Assembly (NCBI RefSeq): GCF_048771995.1
Contig: NC_133030.1
Location: 56,142,001 to 56,206,000, forward strand
Length of the DNA: 64,000 bases
Direction: 5' to 3'
DNA from: Taeniopygia guttata
Lineage: Eukaryota > Chordata > Aves > Passeriformes > Estrildidae
Shown in pieces: positions 1-20,299 of the stretch; positions within the stretch are counted from its first letter, which is position 1; the number at the start of each line of letters is the position of its first letter. The notes under the pieces are model-generated. The model was given only the letters and a program-made list of their open reading frames with translations. It was not told the origin of the DNA and searched no databases. The translations under genes were made by a program, and so were the position numbers.

Positions 1-3000
1 TTAATGGAGCCATGTTGGGGTTCTGCCCATAATTACCAGGAGTCCCAAACAAGCTGACTTACCAGGGAAAAGGACAGAAATCTACAGCTTCTCTCTTTTA
101 TGGAGCATTTGTGAATATTAAATAATTAGACCGAGTAGCTTCATATTCTCCTAGAATTCAACTTAGCATTTAGGGTAAAGGTATAAAAAATAATTGCTGT
201 AGGGGAAGTTGAGATCATGCATTAGCTATGCTAATCCTGTTCTTATTGTATATAATTAAACTCTTTCAATGCTCCATTAGATGATATCTTTTATACTCCC
301 CACCTTCCATCAGGAGATGTGACTCACTATCATTTAACTGATCCCTACAGAAGTGCTCACCATCAGAGCCCTCTGTACCCTGCTGCTGCCATAAAACTGG
401 GACAAAGGCATCAGCAGGGGATCAAATTTGGGAAGCATTTAAGATGGCATTAAAAGAATGCTGCTTTCTTTTTTTCTTCTCCTCACCGTTCAGCAGATGA
501 CAGGACATCATCTGGATTGCCTGTGCTCCTGTGGCTCTTGTTTTGTGCAGTGCTGATCCTTGCTGTGAGTCTCTACTACACCAGCATGAAGCAAGATGTC
601 ACAGTCCTAGAGGAATTTCAATCCCGACTTGTCATCTTCTTTCTTCATATAAGACATGTTGCTCAGAGGTGCTGGACTTGGTTTCTGAGGCAGTAGCAGT
701 GTCCTCCAGCCTGACACTGCTAAGAAACATCAGTGCAAAGCTCCCAGCCTACTGCAGCCACAGGCAAGGAACACATGAGCATCCACCTCAAAGAGCAAGA
801 AAATCACCCCTGCTGTGCACCATCCAGCAAACACTTGTTCTCCTTTTTCTTTCTTTGCTGTTTTTCTTTGTTTCACATCAGTGAACATTCATATTAATGC
901 CTTGAGGTCCCACCAACATCACTCTCCATCACCCTGAACAGCAAACAAGTATCTAGATTTTGCTACCCAGAATTAACAAGCTGCTGATATGAGGAGCAAA
1001 AGCAGAGAGAGAAATGCATTGATCTGTGCAGGCAGCAGCAAACTTGGAAGAAAAGTCTTGTGAGTCTCAGGTCAAGGCTTCAGATACCAAACCATCTTTC
1101 TCCTCAAGTCTCCTAAGAATTATTCTGCAAAGGTTAAAATAAAGCTGAGCTCTTGCACAGACACTGCTCTGGTGGCCAAATGCTTGGCAAGCTGCTATAC
1201 ACCTGAAATGATTATTAGTAAAATCCCAGCAAATGGCTTTCTTATTTCCTTTCACACATTTCTTTTATCCATGGGCAAAAGATGGTTCTTAATGCTTCAC
1301 TTGACTCCCAGGTGTGGAAAAGAACATGGAAACTCATTTAAACAGAAAATAGTTTATTTGCCTAACATAATAAATAGAATCATTGAAACCCAGGTTAACC
1401 ATCAAAACAGTAGTTTAATCATCTGGGTTTGATTCAGTCCATAAACCCCACAGGCTGACATGCAAGATTTATGATAGTGCTGGTGTTCAGGCAGAGGCTA
1501 TGCCTGAGTATTCAAGGCCTTATATCATGATAATATGGACTGCTTGTGAAGGTGTTGGATGCACAGTTTCTTTATCATTGTCCCACCATACTATGCATTT
1601 CTCTGAAAGGAATCCTTTTAACAGAGATCATGTGAAATGATGCTCTGGATTTCTGAAAGGAGAACAAATGACTGCAAGTTCATGAGCTTCAAAGAACCAG
1701 CACAACCAGCTTTTTAGATTTTAGATTCTGCTCAGCTAGCACCTGATGTGTGCTTGGGATTATTTTGTATGGTAAGATTGACATCAGAACCTGTAAGTAA
1801 AAGAAAAAGGGGGGAAAAAAAAGAGGGGGAAAATACACTGCAGAAAAGATGGAGATGTCTGCAAGACCTTGGTTTATACTCCCCCGTCATTGCAACCATC
1901 AAAAAGAAAAAAATGGTGCTTTATTTCTAATTGTTTTTTTAAAAAGAGGGTCATACATCTGCCCCAACAACCTTCTCCCAAGCAGCCCAAGAACTTAAAC
2001 CAGGAGAGGATAAACAGGAACACAACGTGCAATCTTCTCTCAGGAGAAGAGGAGGCAGCGGCTTGACTGAAAATAAGTCAGAAAAATTGCAGCCCAAGAC
2101 AGAAAGAAGTGCCTTCAGTGGCTCCTCTCCTGCCTCTCCTGAGCTGTGAAAGCCTCAGGCAGGCACTGGACAGGAGCTGGCCTGGGAAGCAGAGGGTGCA
2201 GCAGGAGCAGGGTTTGGCTCAGGGGGCTGTGTACAAATCACTGATCTGCACCCCAGCTCAGAGGGTGGCTCCCAGCACTGCTTCCCTCCCTTCTCCCCTG
2301 TCTCAGCCCTGCTCTTTAGGTAATAAAGAAGAATGGTTTTAAACCTGTGTGCTGGTGAATCTCTAGGGAAAAGGTTTAGATTATACCTGCTTGGGGCAAG
2401 GGGGTAATTTTGACTTCTGTTTGCATTTTTTGAATGTTTGTGATAATTTTAATGTCCAGGTTGAGATTCTTTGGCAAATCAGTGGTGTTTCTTTTTGGAC
2501 TCTGGGCTGACTCCTCTTAGGACTGCAAGGCAAAATGTGGAGGTGGTGTGAAGACCAGACATGTGCTCAGCTTCCTGCACAGCTCCCAGGGGATGGACAG
2601 AGGACCACCTTCACACAGAGCCTGCTATACAAGTAAAATGTCCACATTCCTCTTCTTGGGGCACAATTTATTGGTGTGAGTGAGAACTGCTATCACATCT
2701 GGGCTGTTAAGGATATTTAGCAGAGGAACAGCTATTTTTGGCCTTTGTGTTGGCTGTGTTTGGGAGTGTTTTGGGCATGGGAAAAGGCAGCACTCGAGTT
2801 ATCTTGAGACCACTGTTGAGGTCTCACCATGGCTTTACAAGGTCTCCTGGGTCAGAATTGTTTACTGTGGTCAGTCAGATACTTGGCAGGCAGCAGAAAG
2901 GCAAATCAAAATTGCCTCCAAGCCAGAAAGTTTGAAATAAATGAAGGCTAAAACCTATTTCTGGCAGAGCAGTGGCAGCTTGTAACTGAAGCTAAGAAAG

Positions 3001-6000
3001 CCATTGCATGTGGGAGTGAATGAAATGGGTCAATAACATGACTGAAAAAATTCCAGCTCCTGGGCCTGCACTTCTTTTCTGCTGCACAATTTCACTTCTT
3101 TTATTTCCTTCTCACACTGAACTGCTTTTCCCATTCATCCATACTGCTTAAACACCCACAACCACTTTTCCCTTTCTGGCCCTTCATTCTTTAGCCATCA
3201 CAGCTTTATCCTCACCACCATGAGCTGGATGTGATTTCTCCTTATTCTTGTTCAACAGTGTTTCTCCTGGGTGTGACACCTTTATGAGTTTGGATCCCTA
3301 AAGTTACATTAAATAATCTGTGTTGGGTAATAATCCCCTTGCTGGCCATGCTGGGCAATATTTGCCTTCAGTACAACTCCTGAGAATTTCCAAAGAGAGG
3401 TAAAAAGGAGAGAGAGTACATAATTTATTGCAGAAAGTGGAGATGCTCACCTGAATTCACACTGGAGGCCGCTTGGTGAATTGCCTCAGAAGTCAAAAGT
3501 GCTGGAGCCAACCAGCTCTGGGCAATTGCATAATGAAGCTTGGAAATGGCTGTGTTTTAGATATAAAGGTCTGAAAGAGGGAGGGATGTAGGACAGGACC
3601 CGGGTGCAGTTTTTGCAGCAGACAGTGGGTAGGAGCATTCCCAGGAGCAGTGTCTGGGGCGGCAGGAGGCAAAGGGGAGAGCAGCAGCTCTGTGCATGAC
3701 AATGGACTAATGGCAGCCCCTAAGGCTAACAGTGCTGCTTAAATTCCCTGGTGCAGTGAGTATGTAGCCAACACACAGCAGAAATAAGCAGATCACAACA
3801 GAAGGGTAAGTGTTGTTTTGACAGTGTTCAGCACATTCCTGCAGTGTGAACGGATGGAGGGCAGCTGCCAACACCCTCTTCAGGCACATGGACAGCACCT
3901 GATTGCAGCAGCAGGAGTATCCATACCCATATGATTAGAGGAGATACAAAAAGACATAGAGAGACGACACTGGATGGTTTTGCATTAACCTTTTGATGCA
4001 CTCAGCATTAGCACCAGTGAAAGGCAGTTCCAAAGATTGGCTCAAGTCCCCTTCCTTCCCTTCATGTCTCCAACCCTGATAGTCTGGAAATGAGCCCATA
4101 GCAGCAATTGTAATTGTCATTTCTGCCTTTTGCCACTTAGAAGCAAGCAGAAGAGCTGGCAGCTTGTGACTATAAAAAGGGTATTACCAGCTGCCCCCAA
4201 GGAATAACTCAGGAACCTATAAGATAATAGTGTTTCTTATTAATTCTTTGCTCCAAGATAGCTGTTGGGAACCTTTATGCTCACTTCTGAAGAGAAAGAC
4301 TGATGCTGCATGAAGAAAATTAACCTGCTGGCATTTGGAAAAATGGCCTGTCCATGCAGCCTGTGGTGTCACTCTACATTTGGTAACAAACCAGCTGCAT
4401 GTGGACACAGGACTATTTTGTCCTTGTCCCCAATGGCATTAGGGTGAACTGCTGGAAGAAGATACCAAAAGGATCAGGCAGCTGAGGATGGTTGGGCATA
4501 CCTTTAACTATACCAGCTGTGGCATGGGGAAGCTGGGGAATGAGTACAAAGACTCTACCACTGACTTGGAGAACATTTTTTTTACCTTATATTATAATAA
4601 TTTAAACTCACCTTCAAAGAACAGGCACAGAAACAATGACTTTTCAAATAATTTATTTTTATATTTCACCAAATAATAAAAAGCCGATGCACTGTTCAGC
4701 AAAAAGCATCAATATATAAAACACATTAACTCGTTATCAGTAATGCTGGAGTGTACCACATACACTGAACCCAGTCCAGCTCCTACTAAAGCCACAGGAA
4801 ACTCAGTGACTGCACTAGCAGAAGGATTGGATTCAGCATTTTTCTTTGCTGAGTGTTTACAAAGGGCTGTATTAAAATGCTAGTAAAAAGCTTCTCTTTT
4901 AAGACTGTATCAAAACAATAATAAACCTCACTCCCTTTCTGGTTTTGTCAAACACATGCAATTAAAGCAGTCATTACACTGCAAAAGACCATACAAATAA
5001 ACAAAGATAATATTCGAAACAGGCCAGGCTCTACCCTCACTTGTGTGGACCAGTGTGGCTGCTCACAGGATGATCTATGTACACTGGTGAGGGATCTGCT
5101 CCTCAACTGCTTTCAGCGGTTAAACAAATTATGAAAAAGTGTTCTGCTTTTCCCCCAAATACCCGCTGTAGGAACCTCTTAAGCAGCATAAAAAAAAAAA
5201 AGAAGTAGATAATCTAGACTCTTCTAAAGCTTTTCCCAGGTGGCTGTAAGAGACAGTATGATTGAATACATACATCACAGGACACATATTTCAGAGAGCC
5301 TGAAATGCTTTCAGGCTCTGCACTGACTTACAAGCAAGAAAGATCTGCTTCAGATCTTTGCAGGTGGTACCACACCTAAACCTTTTAAAACTATGGGTGC
5401 TAATGAGCTACCCTCACAAATGCCAACTCTACAGAGATTTGGGAACAGTCTTTCCTCCTCCAAGCAAGGCAAGAGCTGCACTGGACAAAGGGCCAGTGTA
5501 GGGTGTCTGGATCTGCTCTCCTCCAAATCTGGCGGCCATGTCAGCACCTTTATGCCAGATACCTGCACAGCTGGCACAGCTGGCTCTCTCCAGAAGCCAA
5601 CTTTAGATCAGCACATGCTTCAAGAGGTGCTCTGCATTAGTGAGGCCACATGAGCAGGCCAAGCAGAGGCTGAAACTGGTGTCAATGCCACTCCCCCATA
5701 ATCACAGCCCAAAAGCTGAAATTCCTCCTGGGAAATGCACTGACTCCTCATGACCTATTTCTGTTCAGACTGATGCCACTGTCCTGCACACCTCAGCTGT
5801 CCTTGTCTCTGTTAGGAAGGGATGTGAGAAATAAGACCCAATCAGCTTGATAGCAATAAAATCCTCTGAAGTCTGCAGGAATGTTTTTGAAGATTAAAGG
5901 ATGCAGAGGGAGGAAACTTCAGTGGAACTGTTGGGGTGTTTTGTTATTTTTGTTTTGTTTATAAACATTCAAAAACCTCTCTGGAGTGTACTTCAGCTCA

Positions 6001-9000
6001 CAATATATTGATTTCTCAGTAGTGTAGTTTGGGCTATTTTAATTAGAGTGTATTTGACCAGAATTGCTCTGATACCAGCAGCCTGTACTGGCTGTGGCCC
6101 CCAGCAGAGTGGTCCCCCCATGGAAGGATTCTGTTGAGTACAGAGCTTCTCAGCACCACTGAGCACAGGGACTGCCTGCTGCTCTCAAAGCATGTGGCTC
6201 AATAAAGAGGCTGCCAGCAGCTTATGAAGTGAAATGCTGGGCCCTGTTTCAACAACCACAATTAAAAGTGTTGCAGCAGCCTAGAAAGTGGAATGGATTA
6301 ACTGATGCTCCTGTGTGCTCCAGGAAGAGCTGTGTTTCAGACACAGGCTGCTGGACTTTACATTGTTAATTGGGAGAAATAATTCTCTCTACTGCAGGAG
6401 AGACGGAGTGAAGAGTTCTGGACTGTGTAATGTGAGATACCATGACAGTTTTCAAACAGTTTTTTATGGTTTAACATAGCACTCATTTAACTCCACCAGG
6501 CTCCTGGAGAGACTGGTGGCACCAGCCTTGGAAACCTCCCAGAGCAACACATCACCCAAATCAGGCCTGGCTTATGTAAAGGGAAGGGTTCAGTGGCACA
6601 ATCCGGAGAGGCTGAATGAGAACAGGGAAAATCCTTGACTGCTTTCCTTAATTTCTTGACAACATTTTCCACAGAGACTGCAATTTTTCTCACATTCATA
6701 AATACACTTCAGAGTCTGTATCCACAGTAGAGTCAAATTTGCCCAATTCTAGGGGAAAACAAGGAGAAAATAAGGAGGAGATGAAGAGTAGTTTAGTCTC
6801 AGGACAGTTTACTCACTTGTGTGGGAAATCATCCAAGATACCAACAGTATTTACAAATCATCATTCTCACCTCCTGGCAGGTTGGCTCAACCCTCACTTT
6901 ACAACACAGTTGAGTGACAAGGGGGAACAAAACCTTCTCACATTGGGTTTCTACTACATACAAAAAATTCCAGCTATTTCAGTGAGCAGCTCTTGCTTCC
7001 AAGTAATTTATCTCCTTGCTTAACACCAGATCCAGCATGGTAAATAATTGTTATTTAGGAATTTCAAGCCAAGTAGAAGAGATCCAGCAGGAGGATTCAA
7101 AAGGGATCAAGGATAACCTTTCATGTCTAATGAACTGCTGTTGTTGTCTTTTTATTTTGGTGAGAAAAAAATAAATTAAAAATTTCCAAACCAAAATTAT
7201 ATCATTATTTGCCCAATGCAAAGTGCTATTGACACAGCACTTCTCAGGTACTTATACCCATTTTTTAGCAATGAGGATTTTACAGCAAGCTATTAATAAT
7301 TAAATCCTTTATCTGTATATGGAAATAGGATTTAGACTCTCACATGGATTCAGGGTTTTTTTTTCCTACTGTGTGCAATAACAGTTCAAGCAGTTACAAT
7401 AGCTGTGAGAGGTAGAGATCTTTAAGCACATGAGTGAATACATTCACATTAATCTATGTTTGTAATAGCAGTTCAATTACACTCTTTGGCATGGGCAAAA
7501 AAAAAACTAAAGAGAAAGCATGGCTACGCTAATACTCTTACCAACAACAGGATGGAAAAACAATATTCATAAAGTGCCTGCACTGAAATAAAGCAGTACT
7601 TGCTATATCTTAAGTAAATTCTGTTCTAACCTTCTGTTCAGAAACAAATGATAGCTTTTCTGAGAGAGTGCAGTTCTCTTCTACATCAAGAGAGCATCAA
7701 AGTGCTGTTTTCTATGCAGTTCTCAACGTCATACATCACTGAGTTGAATTTTGTAATTTTTTTAAAATCCATTAAAAATAAACAAAAACATTTAGGTGCA
7801 TATATATGAGTACTGAAGTAAACTCAGGATAGTTTTCCTCCTTATAGAGGACAAAAATAAAAACATGTACTTCAAGGCACTAGTGCCATGAACAGAAATA
7901 ATTTTTAACCAATTTCTGTGCTTATGAAGTTACATGAGCATTTTGTCACTGCAGGTAAAGCCTTCCTCTTTTACCAGATTCCCTAAGCAGAAAAAAAGGA
8001 TATTTGTGGTCTCCAAAGCAAACATTCCAAGAGATAAAAATGGGCTGTTTCCATCAGCAAAGGAAGTGGTCTGAGGCACAGATTTAGGATCTGGACACAG
8101 CCAGGATGCTCATTTGCTCAAGGATACTTGGGCCATTGATAAAGAAAAAAAACCCCAAAGTTTTGTCATAATCCAGATTGGTTTTTCACAAAATACTGTC
8201 ATTCTTTCCAGTATAAATTACTGTCTGGATTTTTGCTGAAGTTACAATTTAAATGCTAAAAGTGATTTTACATGCAATATGTTTGAGAAGGCTTCGAAAA
8301 AGGGAGATGACAAAACCCACATCCACCCAACAGCAGGTTTGTGTGCAAACATGACTGTGAAGTGTGAGCTCCACTTCCTTGCAAGTCTGCTTCCATCCTG
8401 AACACTACCTAGGTTAAATCAGCAGTGTTCCATACTGGGGAGTGAAGGGCTTGAAGGGAAATCTGACTCTGTTCCTATCTGGATTCATTTAGGGTAGCAG
8501 CAGGACAGTACTGAGATAAAAGGGAGGAATTAATACACCTGCAAACCCACATTAGAAACTCATCTCAGCCTTTGGCAGGTTATGCATTGGCCAGTGCTTT
8601 CCTACTCTGCCCACATCAATTCCACCTCTGGGAATCATAACTGGGTATCATAATTGCCATTGCATAGGTCCCAGTGCTAAGTAAAAGGAAGTGTAGAAAT
8701 TTAAGGCATTCTAACAACTATTCCAGCAGAAGCTGCTTGTTTAGAGAAAAACCTATATCCACATCACAGAAGAGCAGTGAAACTGGCATTTATCTGTGTT
8801 CATTGTACATACACAGAGAATGCTTTCATGACAAGGTCTGTACACTCAATCATCAATCACTGGTTATATAACACCTCTTTTTTTAAGGGACCATAGAATA
8901 GCTGCTATAGTACAAATGTGTAATTAAGTTTTTACAGTTAATCATCATATTTTTATTTTGTTATTCTTCCTGAAATTTCCTAGCTGAAAGATGCCTCATG

Positions 9001-10756
9001 AGTTAGTGGTATAAGATGTTTTGAGCATGAATGCACTCATGAGGAAATTCTGTTCCAAAAGATGGCTGCAATTGTTTCTCCATTATAAAAAATAATAATA
9101 AATCTCACCCTGTTCTTTTAAGAGATTTAAAGTTCTTCTGAAAGTTTTCTATGTTTACATATTTCTACTGGAACTTTCTCTCACTGTTCATATAAAAAGC
9201 GATTTTTTGCATTCTTCTTTGTGGGTGGAGAGAAATTGATGAACTGTTGGGTTTGACCAGTGTGGTTGGAGAGGTGGCAATTTCATCCTCCAATCCACTG
9301 TCACTTTTGAAATTGTATATATTGCAGAATCAGAAGATAAAGTCTCTCTTTTGGTTATTTTCTTCCCTCTTTTGCATCTGGCATCCATGTGTGAGTTATT
9401 TCGTGCCGTATTGTGACAAATAAACAGCATTGATCTAAAAGCTCAGATGACACTTGTTAGATTAGATTCTTCTAGCCCAATGAGGACTGCTGGTTGGGCA
9501 TTGGTGTGGAATTCAGCCACAGATGGTAGCCAGAGAATATATTTGGTACAACAGAATAATGGTGTGGCAACAGTCCAGTGCCGTGGAAAGGCCACAAAGC
9601 TTTCTCCCCTTGCACCATGTGACAATAAATAAATAAATACAAATATAAGTGTCACACAGTGTTCTAGTTCTTTGAATACAACTCTTGCTAGAGTGTTCCC
9701 AGACATTGCCTTTGGACATGGCAAATTAAAGGTATTGAAATGTCACAGAAACGCAACATTTGACTCAGCCCCAAGATGTGGTGATTGGCAATGGGTGACT
9801 AAAATCAGACGTCAGAAATGTACAAAAGAGAGAAGTGCATGAGAGAGAGCACAGGTAGGTAGGTATGTATGTGTGCATAAATTATACCACAATTCTAACA
9901 CATTTCCAGCTTGGCATCACCAGCTTGGCCTGAGTGCCCAAGCTTTAGGAGAAGAGGTTGCAGAAAACTTAGTGCAAATAAAAAACACCAAGTTTGTCCA
10001 AAAACTGAGAGTTGCAGGATGCAACTTCTGACTCACACAGGGCCTTCCATCAGAAACAGCTTTGCTTTTAAGCATCACTGATGCTTGCAAGGGGGTACCA
10101 GCCTCACCCCACCTGGTCAAGGCAAGGAAGCTGTGAAAAACAGACTGACATGGGAAAGCTGTGAAAAACACTCCCATTCACATGGGACTCACATAACAGC
10201 TTCAGCCTTTTATCATTTTGCATAGCAACTCCAAACCCAGGACCAGTGTTTGCTGCTTCTCATGGAAGTGGAAAGGAGGAAAAAGACCTTGAGACAGGAG
10301 AGGTAGAAGAGAGCATGAGCTCCAGAGAGCCTCGCCGACAAGCAGCATCCTCTCTTTCAGAACCAGAGACAAGGCTTGGGCCCTGGTACCTACCTCAGAG
10401 CAAGAACCACAAGAAGACACTTGTTATCTGCTGCCTCATGGTTCTCCAAACCCTCAGGCAACACCAGGAACAGTGGTCCCAACCCACATGTCACTTCAGC
10501 CTCAGCCTGATTTGGCATATACATAAAATATATTATACAAAGCAGCATCATGGTTCCACACAAGGAGTAAGGCATGCACTGAAGTAATTTGTGGGAAGAG
10601 ACACCACTGCTGAGTTAAAGTGAGACTGCCTTTTACAGCTGGAGAAACTGAGGACATAGGTTAACTTACAAGACCCAAACTCTTTTTCAGGGTATAAAGA
10701 AGGTCATTCCCTGGCAATGGACTCAGGTACTAGAAAGAGTATATCTCCTACTAGAG
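1..10756. other. Intergenic DNA, no gene recognised
   Basis: Open frames here are all short (117 codons or fewer) and show no family resemblance. There are poly-A and poly-T runs (for example near 5190 and 7497), a purine-rich tract at 1800-1842 and a short GGTA/TGTA microsatellite at 9853-9876. The stretch 7100-9200 is notably AT-rich with repeated TAATTA-like words but is not otherwise distinctive. No exon of the mammalian neighbours KIF26A or C14orf180 was recognised. Confidence 0.5.
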
Positions 10757-10980
10757 ACAGAATAATTTAGGTTGAAAAAGACCCCTATGATCATCCAGTC
10801 AAATCATTAACCTGGCACTGCAAAGGCCACCACTAAACCTTGTGCCTCAGTGCCATATCTACCTTTCTTTTAAATACACCCAGGGATGGTGATTCCACCA
10901 CTTCCTTGGGCAGCCTGTTCCAGTACTTGACAACCCTTTCAGTGAAGAGACTTTTCTTAATATCCAAACTATTAGACCAA
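10757..10980 (-). mobile_element. CR1 LINE 3' fragment, antisense
   Basis: The plus strand reads as the reverse complement of a CR1 3' end. It starts ACAGAATAATTTAGGTTG, continues through GATCATCCAGTCAAATCATTAACC, CTGGCACTGCAAAGG and GGTGATTCCACCACTTCC, and reaches GGCAGCCTGTTCCAGTACTTG and CCTTTCAGTGAAGAG. This is the typical word order of avian CR1 copies, 5'-truncated and several percent or more diverged. It lies downstream of TMEM179 in the same transcriptional orientation as the gene. Confidence 0.85.
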
Positions 10981-11989
10981 AAGAATTTTTAAAAAGGCAC
11001 TCTGACAGTCCTGATATCTGAATTTTAAATTGGGATTAATTAACTTGATCTCTGATTCCCTCTCCAGGCGTCCTCCTCAGATGTCAACTTCCAACTATAA
11101 AAAAAAAGCCACTGGTGCAAAGCTTTCAAATGAATTGAATTCTCTTGTGGGCAGAAATCATGCTGAAGAACAAGGCCTCTCTACGGAGAAGTGTGGCCAG
11201 CTGGAGTTATAAGCAATGTTCACAGGGCTGGCTTACTGCTTAGGGCCCATGGAGGGCTTTTTCTCTAAACCTATGAGAACATTTTGGCAGTTAAATACAA
11301 TGTCAGATTTTATGCCCTAAAATGCTTAATAACGGAGTGATTTTTCATGACATCAAATTCTGTTTCAATGAAATGCTTAAACTGGTACTTAACTAAGCAT
11401 CAGAGAGTCCCTAGGAGACAACAGTAAATCTGCATGGTTGTGCTAACCCCAGGCTTGAGCTCTGATGGGGTAGAAGCCTGCTGTCCTCTCTCCCCTCATT
11501 CTGATTTACCAGGTCATATAACCCTGTGTGGTTTGCACTTCTGTTGCAATAAATTCAGTCTCAACTCAAACACAGGCACCAAAGACACAGTCAGCATATT
11601 CCCAAAAAATCTTCAGTCCAAACTTAGTTGTTTGCTTAAGTTTCCTGCTGATTTGGGGTCTTCTGTGCAATGTGTACCTAGGGATAAATGCCTAATCCTA
11701 GTACAGCTTTACTTCTCTGCCATGCAAATCCCACACGCCTCTGAGTGACTCTTCTTAATTATCAGAGCTACCTCTGATCTCAACAATCCACCTCATTTGT
11801 TGAAGCACTGGCCAAGCAAAACTGAAAGCAACAACACAGTCACCAGTGAGCTTTGTGTAAATAGCAATTATTCTTCCTTTTCACAGCAAAATTCACCTGC
11901 CCTGGAACTCCTGCCCATGAGTGGAGAGAATAGACCCATTCAGCACTGCACTACCTATAAAATAACTCAGCTGTTTTAACTCCTTGCTG
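10981..11989. other. Intergenic or distal 3' flank, nothing recognised
   Basis: About 1 kb of unique-looking sequence lies between the CR1 fragment and the AT-rich flank of TMEM179. Short open frames only; no RNA gene or repeat recognised. It may be transcribed if the TMEM179 3' UTR is long. Confidence 0.4.
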
Positions 11990-12937
11990 GGTTTATATAT
12001 AGAATCTACAATGCAAATGCTTACAGTAGTTTTTCATATCCTATATGAAATAAATATCACAAATAAATTCTAATATTCAAAACAGAATAGTATACAATGT
12101 TAGGGACCAAGTTACATTTATAAATGCACAAGAATTAATACTATCTATTCAGCTTAATTTCTTAGTATGCAAGCTTCAGCAATTTCTAGCTACACTTCAC
12201 TTCAGGAGTCATAATAAATGTTAGTCATGCCAAAATCTAAGAAGAAACAAAACCACAAATGTTCTCCCGTCATCCTTCCATATTATACACAGTATTTGGC
12301 AGGTGCTATAATAATACACGGGTTTCATGAAACTCATTAACACTGTCCAATATTAAATATCAAGTCTGGAACACAGGTCTCTATGTTTTGAATAAAATCA
12401 GAGCAGGAGCAACATGTTCATCAGCACTGCATCCATACACAGCGAAAGCAGAGACAGTGACAGCCTGCACCCAAACCAGAGCTGCAGGTTCCCAGAATAA
12501 CGACAGAACAGGGGCAGCTTCACTGGCAAAAGGGAGGAGAGGGACTGAAAGCAGCTCCAGTTACAACTATTTTGAAGAATAGTTTGAAGAAATAGCCTGG
12601 ATGTTGTAGCCTGGGCTTGCCAGCTCAGTTCTCAGAAACGGCCCCTGTGGCAAAAGCCAGCGATGGCACATGGAGCTCTGCTGACAAGGGCAGGTTACAA
12701 ATTTTGCCTGCACAGGACAGAAAGTTTGCTGTGCCATAGGCACATAGGGCAGTTCATTCTCTTTATCCTAATACCAGTATTTCTGCCAGCAATTTCTCAT
12801 GGGGGAAGTGAGTGATTCACAATTGCATTTCATTTCAGGAAAAGAAAAGGTCTCACACACTCAATACCCTGACTCAGCTTCAGCTCACATTACTGAATAA
12901 TAAAATCTAGATCCTGCCCTGGAAATTCGCTTACACT
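11990..12937 (-). other. Probable proximal TMEM179 3' UTR and downstream flank
   Basis: About 950 bp of mostly AT-rich sequence lies directly after the TMEM179 stop codon. I did not find a canonical AATAAA or ATTAAA on the minus strand here (TTTATT or TTTAAT on the plus strand), so the transcript end is unknown and may lie further left. Nothing else is recognised in this stretch. Confidence 0.35.
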
Positions 12938-20290
<7,353 letters not shown>

Positions 20291-20299
20291 CCCCCTAAT